Below, one piece after another: positions 1 to 7,194 of a DNA stretch of 64,000 bases. The stretch is from JADLCX01 sp964630785 (lineage in GTDB: Bacteria > Planctomycetota > Phycisphaerae > Phycisphaerales > UBA1924). Numbering within the stretch: the first letter of the stretch is position 1; each line of letters starts with the position of its first letter. The notes below the pieces were generated by a model, which made no database searches, had not been told where the DNA came from, and worked only from the letters and a program-made list of their open reading frames with translations. The stretch lies in contig CAZVZG010000001.1 in assembly GCA_964630785.1 (NCBI GenBank), forward strand, positions 186,001 to 250,000, given 5' to 3'. Position numbers and translations under genes: made by a program.

Positions 1-196
1 CGATCAGGTAGATCGTCAGGATTATCGGCGGCAACGACGACCAGGCCGCGGCCGCGGGCGCCCCGCGCGCCGAGAACACGAACGAGCCCAGCTCGAACGC
101 CAGCCGCGCCAGGATGCACCAGATCAGTCCCCGCTGGGCCTCGGCGAGCCTGACGAGGTTTATCCGGCGGCCGGCGTGACCGATGCCGGTGCGCAC
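1..196 (-). CDS. membrane protein, N-terminal part, continues beyond window edge
   Basis: A minus-strand frame runs from a GTG at 196-194 off the left edge without a stop (65 codons visible). After a basic start it reads like a membrane protein: a hydrophobic stretch of type GLIWCILARLAFELGSFVF, then an Ala-rich linker and a second hydrophobic stretch (PPIILTIYL). Its start overlaps the 3' end of the zinc-ribbon gene by about 35 bp, which fits the tightly packed operon on this strand (desaturase, two zinc-ribbon proteins, then this gene). No family can be assigned from this fragment. The start is uncertain because it is GTG with no clear ribosome binding site. Confidence 0.4.
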   Translation of the reverse strand, partial: MRTGIGHAGRRINLVRLAEAQRGLIWCILARLAFELGSFVFSARGAPAAAAWSSLPPIILTIYLI

Positions 197-753
197 GGCG
201 GGTAGTGGGTCGGCCGCGTCGGGTCCGCCGCCGTCGGCGTCGGGTGGCGAGAGATGGTCACTCCGCATTCCGGACATGTGTTGCTCCCCAGACCCGTCAG
301 ATCGTACCAACACGCGGGGCAACGCCGACACGGCATCAGGCCCGCAGCGTGGCGACGCGACACGCCCCACAGCGGCACCGTCACGCCCGCCACCCGGAAG
401 GTGTCTCGGGCTTCGAGCAGCAGGACGCCCGCGAAGAAGGGCGAGGTGAGGGGGAGGAGCGAGCCGAAGACGAAGGCGCGCCGTTCGGCCGCGTCGCCGC
501 CGAGCGCCCGCCCGATGCGCACGGCGGCCCGTATCGACACGCACCAACAGGCGAGCATGACCACCGCCCACGCCGGAAACACGGCATCGCGCCAGCGCGA
601 GGGGAGCAGGTCGCAGTTCAGGACGACAACGCACAGCACCGACCACGCCGCCATGAACATCGCCGCGCGGATGCCGTCGCCGTAACCGACGGCGACTTGG
701 CCCAGGCGGTGGGCGCGTGGAAGAGGGTGTGCGGTGGATGAAGTCGGGTCCAT
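160..753 (-). CDS. zinc-ribbon membrane protein (197 aa)
   Basis: Integral membrane protein of unknown function with a C-terminal zinc ribbon. Three hydrophobic segments can be seen (around AAMFMAAWSVLCVVVL, FPAWAVVMLACWCVSI and SLLPLTSPFFAGVLLL). They are followed by a CPAC...CPECG zinc-binding pair of CxxC knuckles about 15 residues apart, then a Thr/Pro-rich tail. The start is taken as the ATG at 753-751, 5 bp downstream of the preceding zinc-ribbon gene. A longer frame upstream only reads through that gene out of frame. It belongs to a minus-strand operon after the desaturase. The first residues (MDP) are repeated as a dead fragment at 6478-6570, so this locus was once duplicated. The role is unknown. 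Confidence 0.7.
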   Translation of the reverse strand: MDPTSSTAHPLPRAHRLGQVAVGYGDGIRAAMFMAAWSVLCVVVLNCDLLPSRWRDAVFPAWAVVMLACWCVSIRAAVRIGRALGGDAAERRAFVFGSLLPLTSPFFAGVLLLEARDTFRVAGVTVPLWGVSRRHAAGLMPCRRCPACWYDLTGLGSNTCPECGVTISRHPTPTAADPTRPTHYPPCAPASVTPAAG

Positions 754-758
754 GATGG

Positions 759-1268
759 TCAGCCGGCGGGCGAAGGTTGGACGGGGCTGGGCGAAATGGG
801 CCCGCCGCACCCGGGGCAGACTTGGCCGCGCAGGCGGATGAGCGGATACCCGCACCCGGGGCAGCCGCCGCGGGCGATGGCGAACTGGGTGCGGGTGACG
901 CCGAGGAAGGGGATGGGCCCGCAAAAGGGGCGCAGGTATTCGGAGGCTTCCTGGGCGGCGCTAAACAGCAGCAATAAGTTGAAAACAGGGATCGCGCACA
1001 CAGCGGTGCAGACGAGCGTCCCCGGCCAGCGTTCGCCCATGGCCGCGCTCAGGCGCCACACCGCGACGAGCGCCAGCCCGTCCACGAGGACCGCGGGGAC
1101 CGCCAGCAACGCCGAGAAGGCCCACCCGCTGAAATCGGAGAGGACCGCAAGGCCCACCATCGCCAACACGAGCGGAGCGCACAGGACGTTGATTATCCAG
1201 CACCGCATCAGGGCGCGATGTTCGAGCCGCTGCTCGTGGGCGGCGGGGTTGTCCGAGGGCCACGGCAT
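759..1268 (-). CDS. zinc-ribbon membrane protein (169 aa), paralogue of 6576-7058
   Basis: Small membrane protein with two to three hydrophobic helices and a cytosolic-type zinc ribbon near the C-terminus (CPGCGYPL...CPGCGGP). It is clearly paralogous to the 160-aa gene at 6576-7058. Both share the core MGERWPG, CTAVC, IPVFNLLLLF, AAQEASE, LRPFCG and the GGCPxCGYPL ribbon, and nucleotide similarity continues into both flanks. The ATG at 1268 lies inside the 3' end of the desaturase gene (61-bp overlap), so expression is probably coupled to it. The function is unknown. The zinc ribbon could bind nucleic acid or protein. Confidence 0.75.
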   Translation of the reverse strand: MPWPSDNPAAHEQRLEHRALMRCWIINVLCAPLVLAMVGLAVLSDFSGWAFSALLAVPAVLVDGLALVAVWRLSAAMGERWPGTLVCTAVCAIPVFNLLLLFSAAQEASEYLRPFCGPIPFLGVTRTQFAIARGGCPGCGYPLIRLRGQVCPGCGGPISPSPVQPSPAG

Positions 1269-2437
1269 TCCGCAGGAAGATACGGGAGGTTCCCCCGCCG
1301 CGGTTGCCGCACGCTGCCCGGGCCGATCGCGCCAAGCGCCGGGGCCTCCGCTTCGGAGGCGGTATCCGCCGTCCCCAACCGGCGCAGAAGCCTGAAGTGC
1401 GACGCGATCATCTCCGGCAGGGTCATCACGTTGTATCGAACACCGAATCGTGCCGCCTCTTCGGCGATGATCCGGGAGAGCGCGGGGTAGTGTGTGTGGC
1501 AGACATTGGGGAACAGGTGATGGGCCGCGTGAGCGTTGGCCCCGCCGAAAATGAAGTTGACCACGCGCGACCGGGGGCTCCAGTCGGCGCTGGTGACCAG
1601 AGCGTGGGTGGCCCAATCCCACGGGAGGGTGTCGCCCGGGCCGCGCTCGGGGAACTCGGTCGCTTCGCAGAAGTGCGTGCCGATGAGGGCGTAGACGAAC
1701 ACCGCCGACGCGACCACCGTTGCCACGAGGTAGGCGACGAGCACCCGCCACCAGGCGAAGGGCGAGAGCGCCATCGGGGCCGCCAACGCGATCGACAGGT
1801 ACGCGCCCTTGCACAGGGCGAACGCCGCGTAATCGCGGCCCCGGCGGTGGATGTCGTGCATGTTGGCCAGTTCCCTGCGGAACAGGTAGACAAAGTCCTG
1901 CACGAACACGGTGTGGATGAACACCAGCGCGTAGGCCGCGGGGGCGTAGACGTGCTGGAAGCGGTGGAACCAGCGGCGACGGTGGTTGGGCGAGAGCCGG
2001 AGCAGCGGGGTCTCGTCGATGTCGATGTCGCACCCGTTGACGTTGGGGAACACATGGTGCGAGCGCACATGGCGTTGCCGCCACAAGAACCCGCTGGCCC
2101 CGAGCAGCGTGAAGCAGGCGGTGAGCACGGCACGGTTGACCCACGGGTGCGAAGAGAGGCAGTTGTGGGCCGCGTCGTGTGCGGCGTTGATGGCCAGCAG
2201 CAGCGTCGAGACGCCGCAGACCACGGCCAGCGCCAACGACCACGGCGCGCCCGCGTCGCCGCGCACGGCGAGCACATACGTGCCGGCGGCGATCGAGGAG
2301 TAGACGAGCCCCTTGAAGGCAACGGCTCTGCCGCCGAAGCGGGAACGCCCGGAGCCGATCAAGTACTCGACGGCGCGGGATTTGACGGCGGCGTAGAAGC
2401 CCGGGTGCTGCTCCTGGCTGAACCGGATTCGTGGCAT
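1208..2437 (-). CDS. membrane fatty acid desaturase (acyl-lipid/acyl-CoA type)
   Basis: Membrane di-iron desaturase that introduces a double bond into fatty acyl chains, for membrane fluidity. All three histidine boxes are present: HDAAH (residues 87-91), HVRSHH (123-128) and the HxxHH box HAAHH (303-307). Hydrophobic segments lie between them, as in the family of bacterial linoleoyl-CoA/delta-6-like desaturases. The length of 409 aa is normal. The ATG at 2437 was chosen because the conserved N-terminus MPRIRFSQEQHPGFY starts there; a GTG-type extension of 26 residues is possible. The last 35 or so residues are odd: they are encoded by DNA similar to the upstream flank of the second zinc-ribbon copy, read in another frame, and they overlap the next gene. 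Confidence 0.9.
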   Translation of the reverse strand: MPRIRFSQEQHPGFYAAVKSRAVEYLIGSGRSRFGGRAVAFKGLVYSSIAAGTYVLAVRGDAGAPWSLALAVVCGVSTLLLAINAAHDAAHNCLSSHPWVNRAVLTACFTLLGASGFLWRQRHVRSHHVFPNVNGCDIDIDETPLLRLSPNHRRRWFHRFQHVYAPAAYALVFIHTVFVQDFVYLFRRELANMHDIHRRGRDYAAFALCKGAYLSIALAAPMALSPFAWWRVLVAYLVATVVASAVFVYALIGTHFCEATEFPERGPGDTLPWDWATHALVTSADWSPRSRVVNFIFGGANAHAAHHLFPNVCHTHYPALSRIIAEEAARFGVRYNVMTLPEMIASHFRLLRRLGTADTASEAEAPALGAIGPGSVRQPRRGNLPYLPAECRGPRTTPPPTSSGSNIAP

Positions 2438-2767
2438 GTTCGGCCCCGTTGGGCGGTCACCGCCCCGCACCCGGACATGCGACGGGCGGCGGTGGTGTAC
2501 GACAGGCACCCGCATCCGCCTACGCCACGGCGTCGCCGCCTGCCCTTGCTGAATGACCGGAACGCGAGCGCTGAAAGATCTGCTTCAAGCATCTATCTCC
2601 CGCGCCTTGGGTGCGAACGGCGCGCCGCTTCCATCCCCTAAACAGATGGCACGAACCCACGAGAACGTTCTCGCGCGACAAAGTCTTTGGGCTCGGGCTT
2701 GCCGGGCCTGGAAGCGCGTATCGGCGCCGGATCGCTGTGCGGTATGCTGCCCGCAGGAACACTCCTC
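2438..2767. promoter_or_regulatory. divergent intergenic region with a perfect 14-bp palindrome
   Basis: This 330-bp gap separates the desaturase operon (minus) from the kinase gene (plus) and must hold both promoters. The clearest element is the perfect palindrome CGAGAACGTTCTCG at 2660-2673, about 95 bp before the kinase start. It has the shape of an operator for a dimeric repressor. The core GAACGTTC resembles some LexA-type boxes without a spacer, but I cannot assign a regulator. No convincing -35/-10 pair stands out. Confidence 0.4.
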
Positions 2768-5368
2768 ATGTCACCGGAACGGTGGCCGCAGATCAAGGGA
2801 CTCTTCCAGGCGGCGCTCGACATCGAGCCCGCGGAACGCACCGCGTTTTTGCGTCACCGATGCGGGAGCGATGAGGCGCTTCATGCGGCGGTGAGCCGGC
2901 TGCTCGAGCAGCACGACCGATCGACCATCCTTCCCGGAGAGCGACCGTCGCCCGAACCGCCGCCGATGCGGGCGCGCGATGAGTTTGGGGGAGGGCGGTA
3001 TCGGGTCGAGAACCTGGCCGGGGTGGGGGGCATGGGCGAGGTGTTTCGCGCGCATGATGTGGTTCTCAAGCGGCCCGTGGCGATCAAGGTGCTCACCGCG
3101 CCCATCGCGCACACCGGCAGCGCATCAGGCCCACTCACGTCCACCGGCGGGAGGGTCGGTCGCGACGCGGCCGGCGACGGTATTCTGCGGGAGGCCCGCG
3201 CGATGGCCGCGTTCGCGCACCCGTGCGTGTGCCGCGTGCTGGACGTGGTGACCGAGCCGGGCCCGGCGTTCATCGTCATGGAGTGGATCGAGGGCGTGGA
3301 CCTCACGGTGGCCTCGCGTCCGCTGGGGCGCGAAGAGCGGCTGTCGATGCTCCTCAAGATCGTGGACGCCGTGGCGGCCATGCACGCGGCCGGCCTGGTC
3401 CACCGCGACCTGAAGCCCGCAAACATCCTGGTCACTGCCCGCGGGGAACCGATGATCGTGGACTTCGGTCTGGCCGTGGGCAACGTTGTCGTGGGGGGTG
3501 ACGGCGTGGCCCGCCTCCGCGGCGGCACGCCCGGCTATGCGGCGCCCGAACAGTTCATGCCGGCGGAGGGCGGCGGGGGCTTCGGGCCGACCGCGGACGT
3601 GTATGCGCTGGGCGTGGTGATGTACGAGTTGCTCACCGATCACGCCCCGTATCCGGACGCATCGCCGTTGCGCCGCGTGGAACGGGCCCGGACGGAGGAC
3701 CCGCCGCTGCCCGAGGTGCTGGCGCCGGAGTGCCCCGCGGCGCTGCAGCGGGTCTGCCTTGCGGCGATGGAGCGCGACCCTTCGCGCCGCTATCCCACTG
3801 CGCGCCAGATGGCCGACGATCTTCGGCGCTATTTCCGCGGTGAGTCGGTGCTGGCGCACCCGTCGCAGCTCGCCGCGCAGTTCACCGAACAGATCGAGAG
3901 CCAGCTCGACCACACCAAGAGGTGGGCGCGGCTAGGGATGATCACGGACGCGGAGGCGACGGACCTGCGCCGGCGTCTGACGCGTATGCTTCGCCCAGAG
4001 AGCCCGTGGATCGTGGACAGCCGGCGGCTGAGTCACTCGCAGGTCAGCCTGCACCTGGGCTCCTGGATCGCCCTGGTCGGGCTGAGCGTGGGGATGTTGA
4101 GGTCGTGGGACGTGCTCCCGCAGGGCCTGCGGATGGTGACCCCGCCGCTGGTCGCGCTGCTGCTGCTCGGCGCAGGGGCGGCGCTGCACCTGAGCGGCCA
4201 CCTGCGCGTCGCGCTGGTGTACCTGGTGACCGTTTCGCTGGCGACGCCGCTGGCGCTGGACCTGGGTATGCGGCAGAGCGGCGCTCTCTCGAACGGGGGC
4301 GCGGGCATGGGCCCGGCCGAGCTCTTCGGCGGCACGGAGTGGCGCACGGAGCCCGTGATCACCGTGCCCGGGCCGCCCGACCGAGCGGTCGCGGCGGTCG
4401 AGGTCGGTTGGGAAGCGGTCGTGCCGCCGCTCGAGGGGTTGTTCAACGCGCAGTTGTTCGCCGCGGCCGTGGCGTGGCTGGTCGCGTCGTCCGTCTTGCG
4501 GATCGTGACGCGCTCCAGCGCCTTCTCTCTGCTGGCGATGGTGGCGCTGGTGGGCTCGTGGGGCTGGCTGTGGCTTTTGGGCGGTGGTTACGGCCCGCCG
4601 CGCGACGAGCGAACGGTGGCGTTGCTGGGCGCGTGGTCGTTGCCGCTTTCGGCGGCGTTGATCGTGGCGGGGGCGCGCCTGAGCAGCGCCGAACTGGTGA
4701 TCGGTCGGCGCGTGGGACACAGCCGGACGCGGCGGAACGATTCGTGGCCGCTATTGAGCATCGGCGTGGGGCTCGCGGTGGGCGCGCTCTCGACGATCGC
4801 CTACACGCACCCGCAGTGGATGCTCCTTCCGCGGTTCATCCCCGAGGACGACGGACCCGTGAGCCGCATCGCGCTGGCGTTCATGTGCTCGGGGGTGGCG
4901 CTGCTCGGGTTGTCGTGGTACCTGTCGAGGCACCCGGGCGAGGCACGAACGCGGATGGCCGTCGCGCTGCGGTGGATTCTCCCCTCGCACTTTCTGGCGT
5001 CGCTGCTGTGGCTGAGTGTGGAGGACGCCTGGGGGCTGGGCCGGACCTGGTTGATCGTCGCTGCGGCGGCTTCGGTGGTGGTGTGCTACGTGAGTGTCAT
5101 CAAGCAGTGGAAGCCGTTCGTGATCAACGGGCTTGTGTACCTGGCGGCCGCCTATTTCCGAGCCTTCGACGACCACGCCGTGCGCGACAGCCGGACGCTG
5201 CAGGTGGTGATCGCGATCGGAGGGATCGCGGTCGGGCTGAGCGTGATGGCCGCCGCGTGGTGGCTGCCGGACCGCCTGGCCTCCGAGCACGTCCGGCGCG
5301 TCCTGAGCCGGGCGCAGGCGCGGCTGTCGGGACCTCGTCGCGGCGGCGGGCCGGCCCGCCCGGCGTGA
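2768..5368 (+). CDS. Ser/Thr protein kinase with polytopic membrane C-terminus
   Basis: Hanks-type kinase of 866 aa. The N-terminus (SPERWPQIKGLFQAALDIEP, residues 2-21) is the short helical leader common in planctomycete kinases. The kinase domain covers about 78-375: glycine loop GVGGMGE (85-91), VAIK lysine 107, catalytic HRDLKPAN (212-219), DFG (232-234) and an APEQ activation-segment end. After a cytosolic linker come about nine hydrophobic helices (residues 435-850) with no clear extracytoplasmic sensor domain, so the membrane part may itself sense. The start ATG at 2768 has AGGA about 10 bases upstream and fits the leader. The gene converges on the ECF sigma gene with 7 bp between stops. 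Kinase-sigma pairing is a known planctomycete arrangement and suggests phosphorylation control of the sigma factor (inference). Confidence 0.9.
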   Translation: MSPERWPQIKGLFQAALDIEPAERTAFLRHRCGSDEALHAAVSRLLEQHDRSTILPGERPSPEPPPMRARDEFGGGRYRVENLAGVGGMGEVFRAHDVVLKRPVAIKVLTAPIAHTGSASGPLTSTGGRVGRDAAGDGILREARAMAAFAHPCVCRVLDVVTEPGPAFIVMEWIEGVDLTVASRPLGREERLSMLLKIVDAVAAMHAAGLVHRDLKPANILVTARGEPMIVDFGLAVGNVVVGGDGVARLRGGTPGYAAPEQFMPAEGGGGFGPTADVYALGVVMYELLTDHAPYPDASPLRRVERARTEDPPLPEVLAPECPAALQRVCLAAMERDPSRRYPTARQMADDLRRYFRGESVLAHPSQLAAQFTEQIESQLDHTKRWARLGMITDAEATDLRRRLTRMLRPESPWIVDSRRLSHSQVSLHLGSWIALVGLSVGMLRSWDVLPQGLRMVTPPLVALLLLGAGAALHLSGHLRVALVYLVTVSLATPLALDLGMRQSGALSNGGAGMGPAELFGGTEWRTEPVITVPGPPDRAVAAVEVGWEAVVPPLEGLFNAQLFAAAVAWLVASSVLRIVTRSSAFSLLAMVALVGSWGWLWLLGGGYGPPRDERTVALLGAWSLPLSAALIVAGARLSSAELVIGRRVGHSRTRRNDSWPLLSIGVGLAVGALSTIAYTHPQWMLLPRFIPEDDGPVSRIALAFMCSGVALLGLSWYLSRHPGEARTRMAVALRWILPSHFLASLLWLSVEDAWGLGRTWLIVAAAASVVVCYVSVIKQWKPFVINGLVYLAAAYFRAFDDHAVRDSRTLQVVIAIGGIAVGLSVMAAAWWLPDRLASEHVRRVLSRAQARLSGPRRGGGPARPA

Positions 5369-5375
5369 TCACTTG

Positions 5376-6128
5376 TCAATCGCCGTGATCGCCGGGGGCG
5401 CGCCGTGAGCGCGACGCCGCGCGCGCCGGCCTGGTGCGCGGGTTCGACGGGTGCGCCTCCGACCGTCCCCCGGGGATCGCGGTGGTGTCGGTCATGGCGC
5501 TCTTCAGCCAGGCCCGGGCCACGAGCCAGTCCCGGTTCACCGTTCGAGTGGCGACACCAAGCGCCGCAGCCACCTCGGAGATGGTCAGACCGACGAAGCA
5601 GCGGAGTTTCACGATCTCTGCCGCACGCGGGTCTTGCGCCTCAAACCGGGCGAGCGCCTCGTCCAGGGCCAGCAGGGATTCGGGTTCCGAATCGATCGCG
5701 GCCTCGGCGTCCTCCAGCGACACCCGCACGCGTCCGCCACCCCGCTTGAGCCGCCGGCGCGCGCGGGCCCGGTCCACCAACACCCTCCGCATCGCCTCCG
5801 ACGCCGCGGCGAAGAAGTGGGCGCGGTTCTCAAACTGTGGCACGGCCGGCGTCCCGAACAGCCGTTGGTAGGCCTCATGCACGAGGTCCGTCGCCTGGAC
5901 GGACCGCCCGCGTGCCTCGCCAGCCAGCCGACCCGCAGCCAGGACCTTGAGTTCGTCGTACACCGCCTCGACGAGACGGCCCGCCGCGTCGGGGTTGCCC
6001 GCCGCGGCCGCCGCGAGCAGGCGGGTGACGTCGCCCGAGTTCGAGGGATGCACGCTCGCGGGCGCGGCCCGGCCGTGCGGATGTGGAGTTGGAGACTCTG
6101 CGGCGCGGTGTCGCACGATGAAGGGCAT
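5376..6128 (-). CDS. ECF-family RNA polymerase sigma factor (planctomycete ECF type)
   Basis: Sigma-70 family extracytoplasmic-function factor, about 250 aa. Region 2 is seen in DVTRLLAAAAAGNPDAAGRL through ATDLVHEAYQRLF and HFFAAASEAMRRVLVDRAR. Region 4 is seen in EIVKLRCFVGLTISEVAAAL followed by a recognition helix (VATRTVNRDW). The pattern with LVHEAY and RRVLVDRARAR matches the group often annotated as the Rhodopirellula ECF type. There is a basic, Pro-rich C-terminal tail of about 40 residues. No anti-sigma factor gene is adjacent; the convergent neighbour is a membrane kinase, so control by phosphorylation rather than sequestration is plausible. The ATG at 6128 is used; an upstream GTG at 6170 is possible. 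A small lipoprotein candidate diverges from it. Confidence 0.88.
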   Translation of the reverse strand: MPFIVRHRAAESPTPHPHGRAAPASVHPSNSGDVTRLLAAAAAGNPDAAGRLVEAVYDELKVLAAGRLAGEARGRSVQATDLVHEAYQRLFGTPAVPQFENRAHFFAAASEAMRRVLVDRARARRRLKRGGGRVRVSLEDAEAAIDSEPESLLALDEALARFEAQDPRAAEIVKLRCFVGLTISEVAAALGVATRTVNRDWLVARAWLKSAMTDTTAIPGGRSEAHPSNPRTRPARAASRSRRAPGDHGD

Positions 6129-6208
6129 TGTCGCATGACTTACCGTGCGGCCGCAAGCCCACGGGCGCACCCTCTTTCAGACCCACGAATCCCAACAGGA
6201 GGTCCGAC

Positions 6209-6421
6209 GTGGTCCGATTCCTGACTCGAATGATGCTCGTTGCGATGGTGCTGGCCTGCTCGCTGCCCCCGCAGTGCTGCGAGCACCGCCACGAATCCGT
6301 ACCCAAGATGAAAAGGCCCGCGCGCGTGCGGAACACCGCGGCCCGCCCTCCAGTCCGGCTTGTCCGACCCGTTGCGCCGCCCCGATCACACAGTGCGTCC
6401 TCCGGTTCGGTTGATCGTTGA
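6209..6421 (+). CDS. small predicted lipoprotein (70 aa)
   Basis: A short plus-strand gene begins with GTG at 6209 preceded by a perfect AGGAGG at 6197-6202 with 6-nt spacing, one of the best ribosome binding sites in the window. The product begins VVRFLTRMMLVAMVLAC: basic residues, a hydrophobic run and a lipobox-like VLAC, so it could be a lipoprotein with a mature part of roughly 50-55 residues rich in Arg, Pro and Ser. It is divergent from the ECF sigma gene and could be one of its targets (inference). No family is recognised. The Cys-rich start (CSLPPQCC) is unusual. Confidence 0.45.
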   Translation: MVRFLTRMMLVAMVLACSLPPQCCEHRHESVPKMKRPARVRNTAARPPVRLVRPVAPPRSHSASSGSVDR

Positions 6422-6477
6422 TCGCGGGGCCCGCCGGTCGGGAGTCAGCCGTGCAACAGGCTCGATCTGCTTTGAGG

Positions 6478-6570
6478 TCATGCCTGTGACGAACCGCGCA
6501 CGAAGGCGAAGGCCGCCACAGGTACGCCGCAGAGCCGGCGAACCTGTGGCACGGCCACGATCGGGTCCAT
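6478..6570 (-). pseudogene. truncated start of a zinc-ribbon gene (remnant of duplication)
   Basis: Directly downstream of the second zinc-ribbon copy is a 30-codon frame starting MDP. It occupies the place where the full-length copy of the locus has the 197-aa gene (ATG at 753). DNA similarity holds through the spacer and the first codons (GGTCCATGATGGTCA in both copies). The frame then runs into an unrelated palindromic repeat and stops. It is a decayed 5' end rather than a gene. Confidence 0.55.
6515..6550. repeat. interspersed palindrome, 15-bp arms with CAGAGC loop
   Basis: Left arm 6515-6529 (GCCACAGGTACGCCG), loop CAGAGC, right arm 6536-6550 with one mismatch. A related copy lies at 31387-31417, with the same loop and an inner CGCCG...CGGCGTAC stem. 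Elements of this kind recur between genes and could fold as hairpins in RNA. It marks the point where the duplicated zinc-ribbon locus is broken. Confidence 0.6.
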
Positions 6571-6575
6571 GATGG

Positions 6576-7058
6576 TCACGCGGCCTGCGAAGGTGGGGTT
6601 GGGCTGGTCGAAATGGGCCCGCCGCACTCGGGGCAGACTTGGCCGCGCAGGCCGGTGAGCGGATACCCGCACGCGGGGCAGCCGCCGCGGCCGATGGCGA
6701 ACCGGGCGCGGGTGAAGCCGAGAAAGGGGACCTGGCCGCAGAAGGGGCGCAGGTGTTCGGAGGCTTCCTGTGCAGCGCCAAACAGCAGCAATAAGTTGAA
6801 AACAGGAATCACGCACACGGCGGTGCAGGCGAGCTTCCCCGGCCAACGCTCGCCCATGGCCACGCCCAGCCGCCACACCGACACAAGCGAGAGTGCATAC
6901 GCGGCGATTGCCAACGGGAGCATCACGGGCACCGGGCCCATGATCAAAAGCACGCACACGAGATTGCCCAGCCAACACCGCATCAGCTCGTGATGGGCCG
7001 CCGCGATGTGCCCGAGTCGCTCCTCGTCAACATCGGGGGTGTCAGGGGCTTGTCGCAT
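6576..7058 (-). CDS. zinc-ribbon membrane protein (160 aa), paralogue of 759-1268
   Basis: Second copy of the small zinc-ribbon membrane protein. It has helices around LVCVLLIMGPVPVMLPLAI and CVIPVFNLLLLFGAAQEASE, and a C-terminal ribbon GGCPACGYPL...CPECGGP. It is co-linear with the 169-aa paralogue, including MGERWPGKL, LRPFCG and PFLGFTRARFAI. The ATG at 7058 aligns with the paralogue's ATG at 1268. The copy is flanked by remnants: a zinc-ribbon C-terminus upstream (7042-7165) and a truncated next gene downstream (6478-6570). It remains intact, so it may still be used. The function is unknown. Confidence 0.72.
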   Translation of the reverse strand: MRQAPDTPDVDEERLGHIAAAHHELMRCWLGNLVCVLLIMGPVPVMLPLAIAAYALSLVSVWRLGVAMGERWPGKLACTAVCVIPVFNLLLLFGAAQEASEHLRPFCGQVPFLGFTRARFAIGRGGCPACGYPLTGLRGQVCPECGGPISTSPTPPSQAA

Positions 7059-7165
7059 TCCACAAAGAGATACGGAGTGTCCAGCCGTTCCGGTTGCCGC
7101 ACTCAGGGCAGAGGTGGCCGAGCAGGCCGGTGAGCGGATACCGACCGGCGGCGCAGTTCCGCCCA
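7042..7165 (-). pseudogene. C-terminal remnant of a further zinc-ribbon gene
   Basis: Between uvrC and the intact zinc-ribbon gene, one minus-strand frame reads NCAAGRYPLTGLLGHLCPEC then GNRNGW and stops at 7042. This is recognisably the C-terminal ribbon of the same family (compare CPACGYPLTGLRGQVCPECG), but the second Cys of the first knuckle is lost (CxxC has become CxxG) and there is no upstream coding sequence or start. It overlaps the start of the intact gene by 17 bp. It implies that the locus once held at least one more tandem member. Confidence 0.5.
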
Positions 7166-7194
7166 CCGCCGTGCGATGTCGGGCCGCGCCCCCC

